Source of the DNA: Aureococcus anophagefferens
Lineage: Eukaryota; Sar; Pelagophyceae; Pelagomonadales; Pelagomonadaceae
Reading direction: 5' to 3'
DNA: 64,000 bases
Assembly: GCF_000186865.1 (NCBI RefSeq)
Contig: NW_008705587.1
Coordinates: 271,304 to 335,303 of the forward strand
In this document: positions 39,566-49,842 of the stretch, piece by piece
Position numbering within the stretch: the stretch's first letter is position 1
Layout of the letters: each line of letters begins with the position of its first letter
The notes under the pieces: generated by a model
Databases searched by the model: none
What the model saw: the letters and a program-made list of their open reading frames with translations, nothing else
What the model was told of the DNA's origin: nothing
Translations under genes and position numbers: made by a program

Positions 39566-40411
39566 TTATTGCAGGACGCACGCGAAGCCAGCGGGGTTCG
39601 CGAGGCGTCCCCGGATACCACTGGCGCCGCGCGGCCGCGGAGGCGGCGGCCCGCTCAGAAAAGAAACAAGGTGACGCGCGAGGTTTCGGCAGCCGAGGAT
39701 GCGATGCCGTGCCGAGCCCACATTCTCGGCACGCGGTCCGACGACGTGGAGTCGGATGCGAAGCGTCCAGCTCGTGAGGAGGCGCGCGGCTCGCGGGAGA
39801 GCTGAGCGCTGAACACCTTGAGCAGATTTGATCAACGCGGTCAGCGCCATGTTCTCTTCCGCGAATCCCGGGCATAAGGCGCCGACATGGGCATCGCCAA
39901 GTCGTGCACCATACTCGAGGAGGACTCGGAAAGTGGCCAAATGTTGATAACAGTATGCCATGCGTATCGGAGTCGGGCCGGAGGGGAGGTGGACGTCTGC
40001 CCCGCGGTCGAGAAGTAGTCGCACTGTCGCCGGGAGATCGCATCTGCAGGCGGCAACCAACGCCGAAGCGTCGATCGCGGCACCGCGGTCGAGGAGCAGC
40101 TCCAAGACGCTTGCGACATACGGGAAGTCGCGAGGACTACACCGACACAAACGATGAAGAGCTGTTTCGCCGCTCCGGTCAGGCGCGTCGACATCAGCGC
40201 CCCGGTCGAGTAGGAGCGTCACAACTTCGAGTCGAATGTCGACGATGTCGAGGAGACCACCGAAGCCGGAAAAGATAGCCGTATGGAGCGGCGTCCATCC
40301 CTTATTACTCATCTGGTTGATGTCAGCACCGCGGTCGAGGAGCTGCGCCACCAAATTGACGTCCCCGCCGGCGACGGCGGCGTGTAATTTGCGGTTAAAT
40401 TGCGAGAACAT
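39566..40411 (-). CDS. Ankyrin-repeat protein
   Basis: 281 residues from the ATG at 40411; a GTG six codons upstream is in frame. Five or six ankyrin repeats fill residues 1-190: LHAAVAGGDVNLVAQLLDRG, GWTPLHTAIFSGFGGLLDIV, GETALHRLCRC, VLELLLDRGAAIDASAL and VRLLLDRGADVHLPSGP. The C-terminal 80 residues are basic and low in predicted structure. They lack the GGW/F-box-like tail of the other three ankyrin genes, so it belongs to a different subgroup. Base composition is less GC-rich than neighbours. Confidence 0.82.
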   Translation of the reverse strand: MFSQFNRKLHAAVAGGDVNLVAQLLDRGADINQMSNKGWTPLHTAIFSGFGGLLDIVDIRLEVVTLLLDRGADVDAPDRSGETALHRLCRCSPRDFPYVASVLELLLDRGAAIDASALVAACRCDLPATVRLLLDRGADVHLPSGPTPIRMAYCYQHLATFRVLLEYGARLGDAHVGALCPGFAEENMALTALIKSAQGVQRSALPRAARLLTSWTLRIRLHVVGPRAENVGSARHRILGCRNLARHLVSFLSGPPPPRPRGASGIRGRLANPAGFACVLQ

Positions 40412-40482
40412 CTCCTCAGGCCTCGACACTGCGCTCGACTCTCGCCTTCAACCGGGTGCACCCAAAGTTCAACATTGCCTCC

Positions 40483-43400
40483 TTACTCGTCCCTCGGCGG
40501 CGCCTGTGCCCAGGCCGGGAGGGCCTTGGGGCGCCTCGCGCGGTTCATGCGGTCGCGGGCGACCTGCGACACGGGCTGGGGCCCGGGCGGCGGCCGCGCG
40601 TTCGCCCGCCGTCGGCGCGGCGCGTCGCTCATCTTGCGCGAGATGGCGTCCAGGCGGCTCTTCGCCGAGCGCCGCGGGCGGCCCGTCGCGTCGGAGCGCG
40701 CCGTGTCGAGCGTCCGCGCGGTGTCGCAGACCGAGGGCGCCGAGGCGGAGCGGGCGTCGTCGTCGTCGCCCTCGTCCGGCAGCGAGCGGTTGGAGCCGCT
40801 CGAGAAGATGTCCGGAAAGCGCCCCCGCCGCGGCGCGGCGCTGCCAACCGTCGTCGCCGCCGAGACGTCGCTGCGCACGCTGTCCGCCGTGCAGGGCGGC
40901 GGCGGCGAGTAGCCGCGCGGCGGCGGCCGCGGCGACCGCGACGACGCGCCGCGAGACGCGTTCCGCGGCGCCCAGGCGCCGTCGGCGCGCGGCGGCAGCG
41001 CCTCCTCCGCCAGGTCCTCGTCGACGCCTTGCAGCATCGCCGCAAGGTCGAGCTCGCCCGCGGCTTCAATGGCGTCAAGCTCTTCGTCTACGTACAGAGA
41101 ATGGGCCAGCGCATCCGATATCCGCCGCCGCACCCGTCGGCTCCGCGCGGCGCCCTGGACCGCTTTCAGCGCCGCGTCCCGGCGGCGGCGCTCGGCCTCG
41201 AGGTGGCGCCAGGCGTCGGACGCGGGGCCCGCGGCCGCGCGGCACGCCGAGCCGCGCGCGAGCCGTTGGCACGCTCGCGCCACGGCTAGACGCGCGGCGT
41301 CGAGCTCCGCGGCGCTCGGCCCCGCCGGGGGCTCGATCACCGATTTCCAGAGCAGGGCCGCCGCCAGCGCGTCGCCGGGCAGGCGGTCGAGGCCGCGGCC
41401 GTCGTCGGCGCCGTCGTCATCGTCGTCGCGCGCGCGCTTCCGCGGGTTCGCGCGGCGCTCGGCGACGACCTCGGCGACGAGCGCCGCCGCGGCCCGCCGC
41501 TTCGCGTCGGCGCCGGCCGTCGTCGCCGGGGCGTCGTCGCCGGCGGCGGCCCAGGCCACGGCCGCAGGCCAGGGAGGCAAAGCGTAGTTCGTGCCGCACT
41601 TGCGGCACGAGAGATCGGTCACTCCGCCGTCGTCGTCGCGGACGGCGGCGAGGAGCGCGGGCACGATGGAGAGACGGATTTCGCAGCTTCCGCAGGTCCG
41701 CGGAAACAACCGACCGAAGCTCCAGAGCCGGCTCGGGTCCCCGACGCGTTCCGTCGCCGCGCCGCGGCCGCTCGGGTCCACGACGCGTTCCGTCGCTGCC
41801 CAGCGGCCGCTCGCGGGCGCCGCGTCGCCGTCCGCGCGCGCGGCCCAGGCGAGCTGGGCCAACAGCGGTTTCGACGGCGCGTCGCCGTTCAACTCCGCGA
41901 GCTTCTCCAGCCCCGCGGCGCCCGCGACCGCCAGCCCCCTCGCGCGCTCGCGCGCGGCGTCCGCGTCCTCGTCTCGCAGCCACGCCGTCACCGCGACGTC
42001 CGCGCGGCGCGTGAGCGCGTCGCGCGCGGGCCCCTCGCCGAGCGGGTTCCCCTGGAGCGCGAGGGACGCGAGCGTGCCTACCAAGCATGACGGTGACGAT
42101 TTCTCATTGGTTTTCCACCCAAAACCTCTCGAAAGTCGTCGCGGCCTCGGGACGCTGGAGCGCGCGCTTCGCAAAGGCCAGCGACGCCGCCAACTGCCCC
42201 CCGCGGTCGAGGGCGTTGTGGCTCAGGTCCAGCGTCTCCAGCGTCGGCGCGCCCACGAGGAACCGCCCCAGAGCCTCGACGCGGTTGTTCGCCGCGTGGA
42301 GCTCGCGGAGCCGCGGGAGCCAGGCGTCGCCGCCGAGCGACACAAGCGCGTTGCCGCTGAGCCAGAGCCCCTCGAGCCGCGGGAGCGCGAGTTCCGACGG
42401 GAAAACCGCGAGCCGGTTGTGGCTGAGAATCAAAGCCTCGAGGTTCGGCGCGCAGGCGCTGAGCTCGCGGCCGTCGATGGCCGCGATGACGTTGCGCGCG
42501 AGGTCGAGGCGCAGGAGGTGGGCGAGGAGGCCGGGCTCGGCGACCCAGGGCAGCCTCGGCCCGAGGCCGTTGCCGGCGACGTCGAGCCGCGCGAGCCGCG
42601 GCGCGCCGCGGCCGAGGGACGCGACGCCGTCGTCCTGGGCGCCGAGCCGGTTGTCCGCGGCGGTCACGCGCCGGAGCTCCGGGAAGCCGCCGAGCGCCGC
42701 GAGGGACTGGAGCTTGTTCGCGTCGACGTGGATTTCCCGGAGCGTCGCCCGGAACGCCGCGTCCGCGACGACGAGGCCGCCGAGCGCGCCGGGGCCGGCG
42801 AGGCGGTTGTCCCGGAGCGACAGCGCCTCGAGCGGCGCGCCGCACGTCGCCAGCGCGGCGCCGAGGCTCGCGACCGCGGCGCCGTCGAGGCCGTTGACGT
42901 TGAGCGCGAGCTCGCGCAGACGGCGACAGCTCCCGAGCGCCGAGAGGTCGCCCCGCAGGCTCTCGACGGACAGGTCCAGGGTCGCGGCGTTCGCCGGGTC
43001 GCCGCCCGCGGCCGCCGCCAGCGCGTCGAGGTCGAGCGCGCCGTCGGAACCTACGAGACATGAAGATGAGTCCTTGTTTCTCTAAGACGACGAGGACCCC
43101 GGTCGGAACCGGCTGCTTCGAACGCCTCCTCCGGGCGGAAGATCTCTGGGGCGACCTTGCGGGGCTTCGCGGGCGCCCGGACCGCGGCGGCGGCCTCGAG
43201 GCGGCGCGCCCAGTCGTCGGGCTTCGACGACGTCGCGGCGCCCGCGGACCCCCGGGCCTCGAGCGGCGGCGCGACCGTCGCCGGACCGCGCGCCCCGCGC
43301 TCTTGGTCTCGCCCGACGTCTTGCCCGACGGTTTCGCCGCCTTGAAGAGGGCCGCGGCCCGCCTACCAAGCACGACGGTGACGACTTCTCATTGTTTTCC

Positions 43401-44896
43401 CACCCCAAATCTCTCGAAAATCGTCACGGCCACAGGACACTGCGGCCCGCCGGCGCGACGCCGGCGCGACGAGGGCCGCGCGGCGCTCGATCGGCGACAG
43501 ACCCGCGACCGCGGACGCGGCCTTGGCCCTCGCCGCGTCCTCGAGCGCCCAGGCTCGCCGCCGCGCGGCCTTGGCGGCGGCGATCTCCGCGTCGATGGCG
43601 GCCTCGGCGGCCTTCGCCGCGTCGGCGGCGTCCGCGGCGGCCGCGGCCGCGGCGCGCGTCGCGGCGGCGGCTTCGGCCGCGGCCGCGGCCTCGGCGCGCG
43701 CGGCCTCGGCGTCCGCCGCGGCCGCGGCGTCGAGGGCCGCGACGCAGGCGGCGCCGGCCTCTGCCGCACCCCGCGCCGCGTCGAGGGCGACCGCGACGGT
43801 CGCGGTGGCAGCCCCGCGGGCCCCGGCGGCGGCGTCGCGCGCCGCGGCCGCGGCGTCGGCCCTCGCCGCCGCGAGCTCCGCGGCCCGCGCGGCGCCCGCG
43901 GCGGCGTCGGCGGCGGCCTCGGCGTCGGCGCGCCGCGCGGCCTCGCGCCGCTCCGCGGCCCGCTTCAATCGCGCCTCGGCCTCCGCGCGGCGCGCGGTCA
44001 GCAGCTCCTCGTCGCGCATGCGCCGCCGCTCGAGCTCCGCGCGCACGGCCTCGCGGCGGCAGGCCTCCGCGAAGCGCCGCGCCTCGAGGTCCGCGACGCG
44101 CATGGCCGTCCCCTCGTCGCTCCGCGGCGTCCTCCTCCCGGGCCCGCGCCGCCTCGATGGCCGCGGCCCGCGCGTCCGCCGCCGCGGCGCCCTCGGCGAG
44201 CGCCGCCGCGAGCTCGCCGGGCCGCGCGCGCGCCGCGTCGTCCGCCGCGACGGTGGCCCGTTTCATGCCGAAGACCAACGCCTTCGCCGTGACCTCCCCG
44301 GCGCTCCCCGCGGGCCAGAGGCAGAACTTGGCGCGCCAGGCCGTCTGGATGAGCGCGCCGGCCGCGCGCCGGAGCTCGGCCCGCGGCGCGTCGAGGTCGC
44401 GCGCGCGCGCCTCCGCCGCCGCGGCCCGCCGCACGACGCTCACGAGCTCCGCGCCCGCCTCGACGGCGGCGACGAGCGCCGCGAGCGCCGCGCGGCAGTC
44501 GTCGCAGGGCTCCTGCGTCGTCGTGTAGGCGACGCGCGCGACGTCCGCGTCGGACGGCTTGACGGCGGCCTCGGCCGCGGCCGCGACGGCGCGCGCGTCG
44601 GCCTCGGCCTCCGCGGCGCGCTTCGCGACGTCGGCGACGGCGCTCGCGCTCGCCTGGACGAAGGCGCTCCAGGCCGCGTCCTCCGCGCGCGTCGACGCGC
44701 CCGCCGCCCCGCTGAGCCGCGCGTCGATGCGCCGGCTCTCGGCCTTGCTCTCGAGCAAGCCCTGCTTGCTCGCCGCGAGCCGCTCGTCGAGCCAGCCGTA
44801 GTCGTCGTCGCTGTCGTCGCCGAGGTCCCCCCACTTGGCGCTGTCCGCGTCCGAGTCGTACGCCTCCTCGCCGGGCGCCGGCGGCGGCTCCATCAT
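40483..44896 (-). CDS. Leucine-rich-repeat, IQ-motif and coiled-coil protein
   Basis: A mosaic gene read from several frames. The N-terminus (MMEPPPAPGEEAYDSDADSA, ATG at 44896) is acidic. An IQ-like motif ALIQTAWRAKFCLW is near 44330, followed by a long Ala/Glu/Arg coiled coil (44100-43450). Two introners and one 59-bp intron follow. Then come about ten LRRs (43050-42078: LRELALNVNGLDGAAVASLG, RLARLDVAGNGLGPRLP, LEALILSHNRLAVFPSELAL, ETLDLSHNALDRGG), ending TLASLALQGNPLGEG after a splice. A Cys-x2-Cys pair and a Ser/Arg-rich tail complete it. The order resembles LRRIQ-type proteins of cilia. Unexplained frame switches near 44110 and 43290 may be sequence errors, so the coiled coil-LRR linkage is likely rather than proven. 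Confidence 0.68.
42078..42165 (-). mobile_element. Introner family D (88 bp), copy 1, in the LRR gene
   Basis: Target duplication GCGCGCTC (left) and GCACGCTC (right), one mismatch. The element starts CAGCGTCCCGAGGCCGCG and ends GTCATGCTTGGTAG. Precise removal (GC-AG) gives AFAKRTLASLALQGNP. A GT 12 bp downstream (42153) keeps the same frame and adds four residues (ALQR). Confidence 0.88.
43051..43109 (-). mobile_element. 59-bp introner-like intron (family F) in the LRR gene
   Basis: GT-AG intron opening with GTTCCGAC; the next exon also opens with GTTCCGAC, a perfect 8-bp duplication. Body starts CGGGGTCCTCGTCG and ends TCTCGTAG; it does not align with families A-E. Splicing gives EAFEAA/GSDGALDLDAL in frame. 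Confidence 0.75.
43363..43450 (-). mobile_element. Introner family D (88 bp), copy 2, in the LRR gene
   Basis: Perfect 8-bp duplication GCGGGCCG. Element CAGTGTCCTGTGGCCGTG...GTCGTGCTTGGTAG. Precise GC-AG removal gives SRRRAAALFKAAK in frame; GT 12 bp downstream (43438) also keeps frame. Confidence 0.9.
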
Positions 44897-45006
44897 CTCA
44901 TGGGGCAGCCATCGGCCGCGGGCCCGTTGACACTCACGCTTCACTAAAAATCTTTGCGGGCTTCATCGTCGGCTCATTGCACTGCGATGGGCAGCCTCTC
45001 GAGAGT

Positions 45007-46431
45007 TTACGGAAGCCGCGCCGCGCGATCCGGTCGGTCGTCGTCCTGGGGGAACCAGGGCGCGTCCGTGTCCAGGCCGCGGACCTCGCCGCGCGCGAGC
45101 TGGTTGCGGACCCAGGTCGCGAGGTCGCGCTCGACGGCGGCCGCGTCGCCGGCCGGGGCCAGGCCCGCGTCGCGGAGGAGCGCCGCCGCGCGGGCGCCGC
45201 GGTCGCCGGCGACGACGGTCCCCGCGGCGGCGGCGGCGGCGTCGCGCGCGAGCGCGCGCGCGGCGAGGCGCGACAGCTTGTCGAGGGCCTCGGGGCCGTT
45301 CGCGAGGCGGTGCACGCGGAGCACCGTGAGCAGGTCGAGGCGGAGCCGGTCCTCGTCGATGCCGCGCGCGCGCCAGGCGCCCCAGGCCAGCGTCGCGGCG
45401 CAGGCGAGCAGCGCGCCCTGCGCGAGCTCCACGTGGGACGCGCTCCACTCCGCCGCGAAGTGCGCGGAACGGTAGATGGGCAGAGCGGACGTCGCCGCGA
45501 GGACGAGCCAGGCCAGCGCCCGGTCGCCCGTGTGGAGCCGGATGGAGAACGCGCCGCTGGGCGAGAGCGCGCCGACGTAGCGCGCGGGCACCTCCGCGTG
45601 CCACTCGACGGCAAAGTCCGACGCCGACTTGCGCTCGAGCACGAGCACGTCGACGAGGCCCGGGGGCAGGCCGTCGTCCTCCGCCCGGGCCGCCGCGACG
45701 GCCGTCCCCGCGTCGCGCGGCGCGCGGAGCCGCGCGAGCTCGGGGGCGACGACCTCGTCGCGCTTCCGGCGGATGCCGTCGGCGTAGGCGCTCGGGAGCG
45801 CCCTCGCCGCTCGGTCGACGGCCGCGGCCGACGCGCGGTCCGCGGCGTCCGCGACCCGGTTCCGCGCGGCGTCGGACGCGCGCGCGGCGCGCCGCTGCGC
45901 GCCCGCCGCCGCGCTCGACACCGCGTGCTCCACGGCGCCGTAGGCGCCCGTGATGACGGCCTCGAGCGCGCCGGCCGCGGCGGACCGCGCGGTGTCGTAC
46001 GCCTTCCGCGCGCCGGGCTCCTCGCGGACGAAGCCGCCCTGGAGCGCCGCGCCCCGGTCCGGCGATGGCCGGTACCACATGCGCAGCGCGTCGGCGTCGA
46101 GCGCGCTGCGGTCCGGCCGCACGACGCCCTCGCGCCACCGCAACGGCGCGGAGAGCAGCGCCCGCGGCACCTCGCGCAGGCCCGCGGTTGTTGCCAAATC
46201 CTCGACGCGCGCCGCGCGCGCGTCGCCGAGCGCGGCGACGGCGCGCGCGCAGGCCTGGAGCTGCGCCTTCTCCAGCGCCGGCTCGGGCGGCGCGTCGCAC
46301 AGCGTGAGCGCCTTCGCCTCCGCGAAGGTTCGGTGGACGAGCGACTCCTCGGCGCGCAGCGTGCGCTGCCGCAGGCCCGCCGCGAGCTCTAAATGGGCGG
46401 CGAGCAGCGACCGGCCGCCGCGCCAGGCCAT
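45007..46431 (-). CDS. Unrecognised protein with amphipathic helices and two membrane-like segments
   Basis: 474 residues from the ATG at 46431. The middle (residues 140-220) is an Ala-rich amphipathic region with an 11-residue rhythm (VEHAVSSAAAGAQRRAARAS). Then comes a beta-rich segment with YVGALSPSGAFSIRLHTGD, two hydrophobic segments (ALAWLVLAATSALPIYRSA; GALLACAATLAWGAW) and a charged C-terminus. There is no signal peptide or catalytic motif. I do not recognise the family. Confidence 0.65.
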   Translation of the reverse strand: MAWRGGRSLLAAHLELAAGLRQRTLRAEESLVHRTFAEAKALTLCDAPPEPALEKAQLQACARAVAALGDARAARVEDLATTAGLREVPRALLSAPLRWREGVVRPDRSALDADALRMWYRPSPDRGAALQGGFVREEPGARKAYDTARSAAAGALEAVITGAYGAVEHAVSSAAAGAQRRAARASDAARNRVADAADRASAAAVDRAARALPSAYADGIRRKRDEVVAPELARLRAPRDAGTAVAAARAEDDGLPPGLVDVLVLERKSASDFAVEWHAEVPARYVGALSPSGAFSIRLHTGDRALAWLVLAATSALPIYRSAHFAAEWSASHVELAQGALLACAATLAWGAWRARGIDEDRLRLDLLTVLRVHRLANGPEALDKLSRLAARALARDAAAAAAGTVVAGDRGARAAALLRDAGLAPAGDAAAVERDLATWVRNQLARGEVRGLDTDAPWFPQDDDRPDRAARLP

Positions 46432-46605
46432 TGTGAGGCGTTTGTCTGGGCTACGCGGCGCGAAGAACTGCGAGAACCATCGATGCCATCGTCAACGACT
46501 TCGCAAAAAATCTGTGGCAGCGCCTCCCCACGCCGTCGAGCGCCGCGCGGAGCGCGGCGTGGAGCGCGTAAAACACCGCCTCGTCGTCGTCGTTAGACAC
46601 ACGAG

Positions 46606-47784
46606 ATGCCCAACGCGAAAGTCGCCGAGCCCGGCGCCGCCGCAGAGGCCTGGGCCGCCTCGGAGCCCGCCGACGACGCGCGCCTCGCGCGCATGCGCGC
46701 TCTGCTGGAGCAGTCGTCTCCCAAAAAGGCCCCGCGCGAGAGCTACCAGGACCCCATGGTGCTGAGCTCGGGCTACGCCATGCCGCGCGTGGGCCTCGGC
46801 ACCGCGCACCTCTTCGAGGCGCAGATCGCGGCGAACCTCGCCGCCGGCGCGCGGCACCTCGACTGCGCGCGCATCTACGGCAACGAGGCCGCCGTCGGCC
46901 GCGCCGTGCGCGCGAGCGGCGTGCCGCGGTGCGAGCTCTTCCTCACGACGAAGCTGTGGATGGACGAGGCGCGGCCCGAGCGCGTCGCCGCGGCGCTCGA
47001 CGACAGCCTCCAGCAGCTCCAGACGAGCTACGTGGACCTGCTCCTCATCCACTGGCCGCTCAAGTTCCGGCCGGGCACGGTCCTCGCCCGGGACGGCGCC
47101 GTCGGCGACTTTTCGGCGACGTGGGCGGCCATGGAGGCGCTCGCGGCGTCGGGCAAGGCGCGGAGCCTCGGCGTGTCCAACTTCGACGAGGCGCAGCTGT
47201 CGCGGCTCCTCGACGACGCGAAAACCATCCCGCCGGCGGTGAACCAGGTCGAGGCGCACCCGAAGTTCCCGAACCAGGCGCTCGTCGACTTTTGCCTCTC
47301 GCGCGACGTCGCCGTCGTCGCCTGGGGCCCGCTCGGCGGCGACCCGCGGCGCCTCGGCGAGGACTCCATGCTCTGGGCGACGGCGAAGATGCACGCCGCG
47401 TCCCTCTGCCGCTGCGCGCTCCGCTGGAACCTCGAGCGCGGCGTCGCCGTCATCCCCAAGAGCACGCGGCCCGCGCACGTCGCGGACGCGCTCGCCGCGA
47501 CGGCGGGGCCCCGGCTCACGGCCGACGACCGCCGCCTCCTCGCGGACTCGCGGCGCCGCGGCTCCCGCCGCTTCCCCGACGTCATCGGCGTCTGGCCCGC
47601 GACGGCCTTCGTCGGCTTCCGGCTCGTCGGCTGGTGGCTCCACGTCGTCTTCTCCGCGCTCTTCGCCGTCGTCCCCGGCGTCGACGCCGTCGGCTTCGCG
47701 CGCGCGCGCGCGGCGCGCAAGGAGCGGCGCTACGCCGCGGCCGTCGCCGCGCGGGACGCCGCCGCGGACGCGAAGCGGGACTAA
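46606..47784 (+). CDS. Aldo-keto reductase with C-terminal membrane segment
   Basis: 392 residues from the ATG at 46606. The AKR barrel starts at MPRVGLGTAHL. Catalytic residues are all visible: Asp and Tyr in HLDCARIYGNE (about 86-91), Lys in TTKLWMDEAR (about 116) and His in LLLIHWPL (about 148). VSNFDEAQL, NQVEAHPKFPNQ and VAVIPKSTRP form the NADPH-binding half. After the barrel a hydrophobic stretch (WWLHVVFSALFAVVPGV) and a basic tail follow, which most AKRs lack, so the enzyme is probably tail-anchored. It would reduce aldehydes or ketones with NADPH; substrate unknown. Confidence 0.88.
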   Translation: MPNAKVAEPGAAAEAWAASEPADDARLARMRALLEQSSPKKAPRESYQDPMVLSSGYAMPRVGLGTAHLFEAQIAANLAAGARHLDCARIYGNEAAVGRAVRASGVPRCELFLTTKLWMDEARPERVAAALDDSLQQLQTSYVDLLLIHWPLKFRPGTVLARDGAVGDFSATWAAMEALAASGKARSLGVSNFDEAQLSRLLDDAKTIPPAVNQVEAHPKFPNQALVDFCLSRDVAVVAWGPLGGDPRRLGEDSMLWATAKMHAASLCRCALRWNLERGVAVIPKSTRPAHVADALAATAGPRLTADDRRLLADSRRRGSRRFPDVIGVWPATAFVGFRLVGWWLHVVFSALFAVVPGVDAVGFARARAARKERRYAAAVAARDAAADAKRD

Positions 47785-47833
47785 TGCGATTACAGGAAAA
47801 AAGGAGGTACTACACACAGGCGCGGCGGCGGCC

Positions 47834-48995
47834 CTAGTTCGCCGCGGGCTCGTCGGCCTTCTTCGAGCCGAACATGGACTTGAGCTGGGTCTTCCGGAGC
47901 TCGACGCGCTCGGCGACGAAATCCTTGGCCTGCTGCTTCTTCTCCTGGACGTACTCCTTCTTCGCCTCGAACTTCTCCTGGCGGTGCGCCATGACCTTCT
48001 CCTTCTTGTGCTCGAAGGAGTCGCTCATGGCCCGCTGCATGACGCCGACGACGCAGTGGTTCTTGAGCTCGCCCATGGTGCCGCGGAACGCGCGGACGAC
48101 GTAGTCCTTGTCGAGGCGGAACTTCGTGCCCTTGATGGACAGGTGGCAGTCCGTGATGGTCATCTTGCCCACGGCCATCTTCTCGCCGTCGGCGACCTTC
48201 TTCGACGCCTTCGACATCTTCTTCATCTCGCTCTCCTCCTTCTTCTTCGCGATCTTGGCCTTGATCTTCTCGCGGAGGGCCTCCGTGCCGCCGGTCTTGA
48301 GCGTGTCCATCACGGACACGTGCTCCTCGGCCTCCTCGGCGTCGACCTCCGCGTTGTACTGCGCGTAGGCCTTCTCGAGGCCCGGCTTGTCCTCGTCCTT
48401 GGACCACTTGAGCATCCACTCGAGCTCGGCCTTGCGCTTCTTCTGCATCTTCGCCGTCTTGGCGGCCTTCTCCTTCTTCTCGAAGGCGGCGAGGTAGTCG
48501 TTGTTGCTCACCTTGTCGTGGGACTCGATGAAGAGGCGCACGCCGCTCACCTTCATCGTGTCGATCATGCGCGTGTCGAAGCCGGCCTTGAAGGAGTTGA
48601 GCTCGAAGCACGGCACGGACGCGAGGCCCGGCATGGTCACGAAGCCGCGGAAGGCGCCGGCGCACTGCACGTGCACCTCCTCCATGCGCATGAAGTACGG
48701 CGCCTCCCAGTCGCCGGGGCCGTTCGGCAGCGTGAGGCCCTCCATCGCGCACGTGCCCTGGAGCGGCCGCATGGTCAGCTTGTCGATCTTCACCTCGGCG
48801 CCCATCTTCTGCGACAGCACGGCGCACATCTTCGTCGCGAGGAAGGCCTCGACCTGCTCCCACTTGGTGTAGATGGTGCCCAGGGCGCCGACCTACGGAA
48901 AACGACGACGTCGGAGCGATTCCCGGTCGTGCGAACTGCCGGTGGACACTGGTATCAACGACGACGGCGACGAGCAGCAGGAAAAGGAACATCAT
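47834..48995 (-). CDS. AsmA-like membrane-anchored protein with charged helical middle
   Basis: Exon 1 starts at 48995 (MMFLFLLLVAVVV, a membrane anchor). Exon 2 starts at 48892 (VGALGTIYTKWEQVEAFLAT); the acceptor is GTAG at 48893 and the donor is one of several GTs in 48900-48970. The first 100 residues of exon 2 (KMGAEVKIDKLTMRPLQGTC, MEGLTLPNGP, FELNSFKAGFDTR, MIDTMKVSGVRLFIESHD) follow the pattern of AsmA/DUF748 N-terminal domains, which start lipid-transfer bridge proteins. A Lys/Glu-rich helical middle and a second beta-rich part (KMTITDCHLSIKGTKFRLDK) follow. The AsmA link is inference from pattern only. Confidence 0.65.
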
Positions 48996-49129
48996 GGCTG
49001 GGACAGCGTGGATTCGACGGCGACGGCGCGGACGAAAGGTCTCAGTGGTCGCGGCTTCGGCGCCGCTTCGGAGCCGAGGTCTTGTACTGCTCATTGACGT
49101 TCAACTTATACCAGCAGCCCCGGTCGACT

Positions 49130-49834
49130 ATGGCCAGCCCTCGAGAGCGTTCATTCGTCGACCAAACTGAGCGCTATCTCGCGTCGGGCGGCAGCCTTGA
49201 CCAGCTCATCTCCATGGGCGAAACTGGCGCCATTGTGCACATCGAGGATGAACCAGGTTGTGGGGCGACGCGCCTGCGCTATGCAGCTCGTCACGGTTGG
49301 TGCTCGGCAATTAAAAGCCTCTTGGAACAGGGCGCCGACGTCCACTTGGGCCAGCCATCTGTACTCAGGACGCCACTGCACGAGGCCGCTCTAAACGGGC
49401 GTTCCGACGGAGCAATCTTGCTGCTCGACGCGGGCGCGCGAGTCGACGATTGCACCGAGGGTGGCTGGACCGCGCTTCACATCGCAGCCGCGGGGAATGA
49501 ACTCAAGATGTGCAAGCTCCTGCTGAGTCGTGGCGCGTTGATCGACGCGCGCAATCACAGAAACGAGAACCCCGAGGCCCAAGCACGGGCCTTCAGAAAT
49601 ACGACCTTAGTCGCCTTCCTCGCCGCCGTCCGCGCCGCGGGCGGCTGGCTCTCCTACCTCAACGCGCCGCGCAAGGAGCTCCTCGCCCTCCGCCAGCGCC
49701 TCCCGGCCCTCCGCGAGCGCGGTCGCGCCTCAATGTCGTCGAGCGTGCGCGCGCACGAGCGGCTCTTCCTGAGGACGCCGGACGACGTCTTCTCGCATGT
49801 CCTCGCCTTCTGGCGCAGCGACCGCGACGACTAA
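49130..49834 (+). CDS. Ankyrin-repeat protein with C-terminal GGW/F-box-like tail (paralogue 2)
   Basis: 234 residues from the ATG at 49130. Four ankyrin repeats: TRLRYAARHGWCSAIKSLLE, RTPLHEAALNGRSDGAILLL, GWTALHIAAAGNELKMCKLL. The tail is AVRAAGGWLSYLNAP, LLALRQRLPALRERGRA and TPDDVFSHVLAFWRS, the same order and spacing as in the genes at 4867 and 60522. The stop lies 8 bp from the end of the convergent kinesin gene, so the two transcripts must overlap. Confidence 0.83.
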   Translation: MASPRERSFVDQTERYLASGGSLDQLISMGETGAIVHIEDEPGCGATRLRYAARHGWCSAIKSLLEQGADVHLGQPSVLRTPLHEAALNGRSDGAILLLDAGARVDDCTEGGWTALHIAAAGNELKMCKLLLSRGALIDARNHRNENPEAQARAFRNTTLVAFLAAVRAAGGWLSYLNAPRKELLALRQRLPALRERGRASMSSSVRAHERLFLRTPDDVFSHVLAFWRSDRDD

Positions 49835-49842
49835 AACCAACA

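Noticed and set aside
41591..43063. Long plus-strand ORF opposite the LRR gene
   Set aside because: The minus strand shows clear LRR periodicity (LxxLxLxxN); the plus reading has no pattern.
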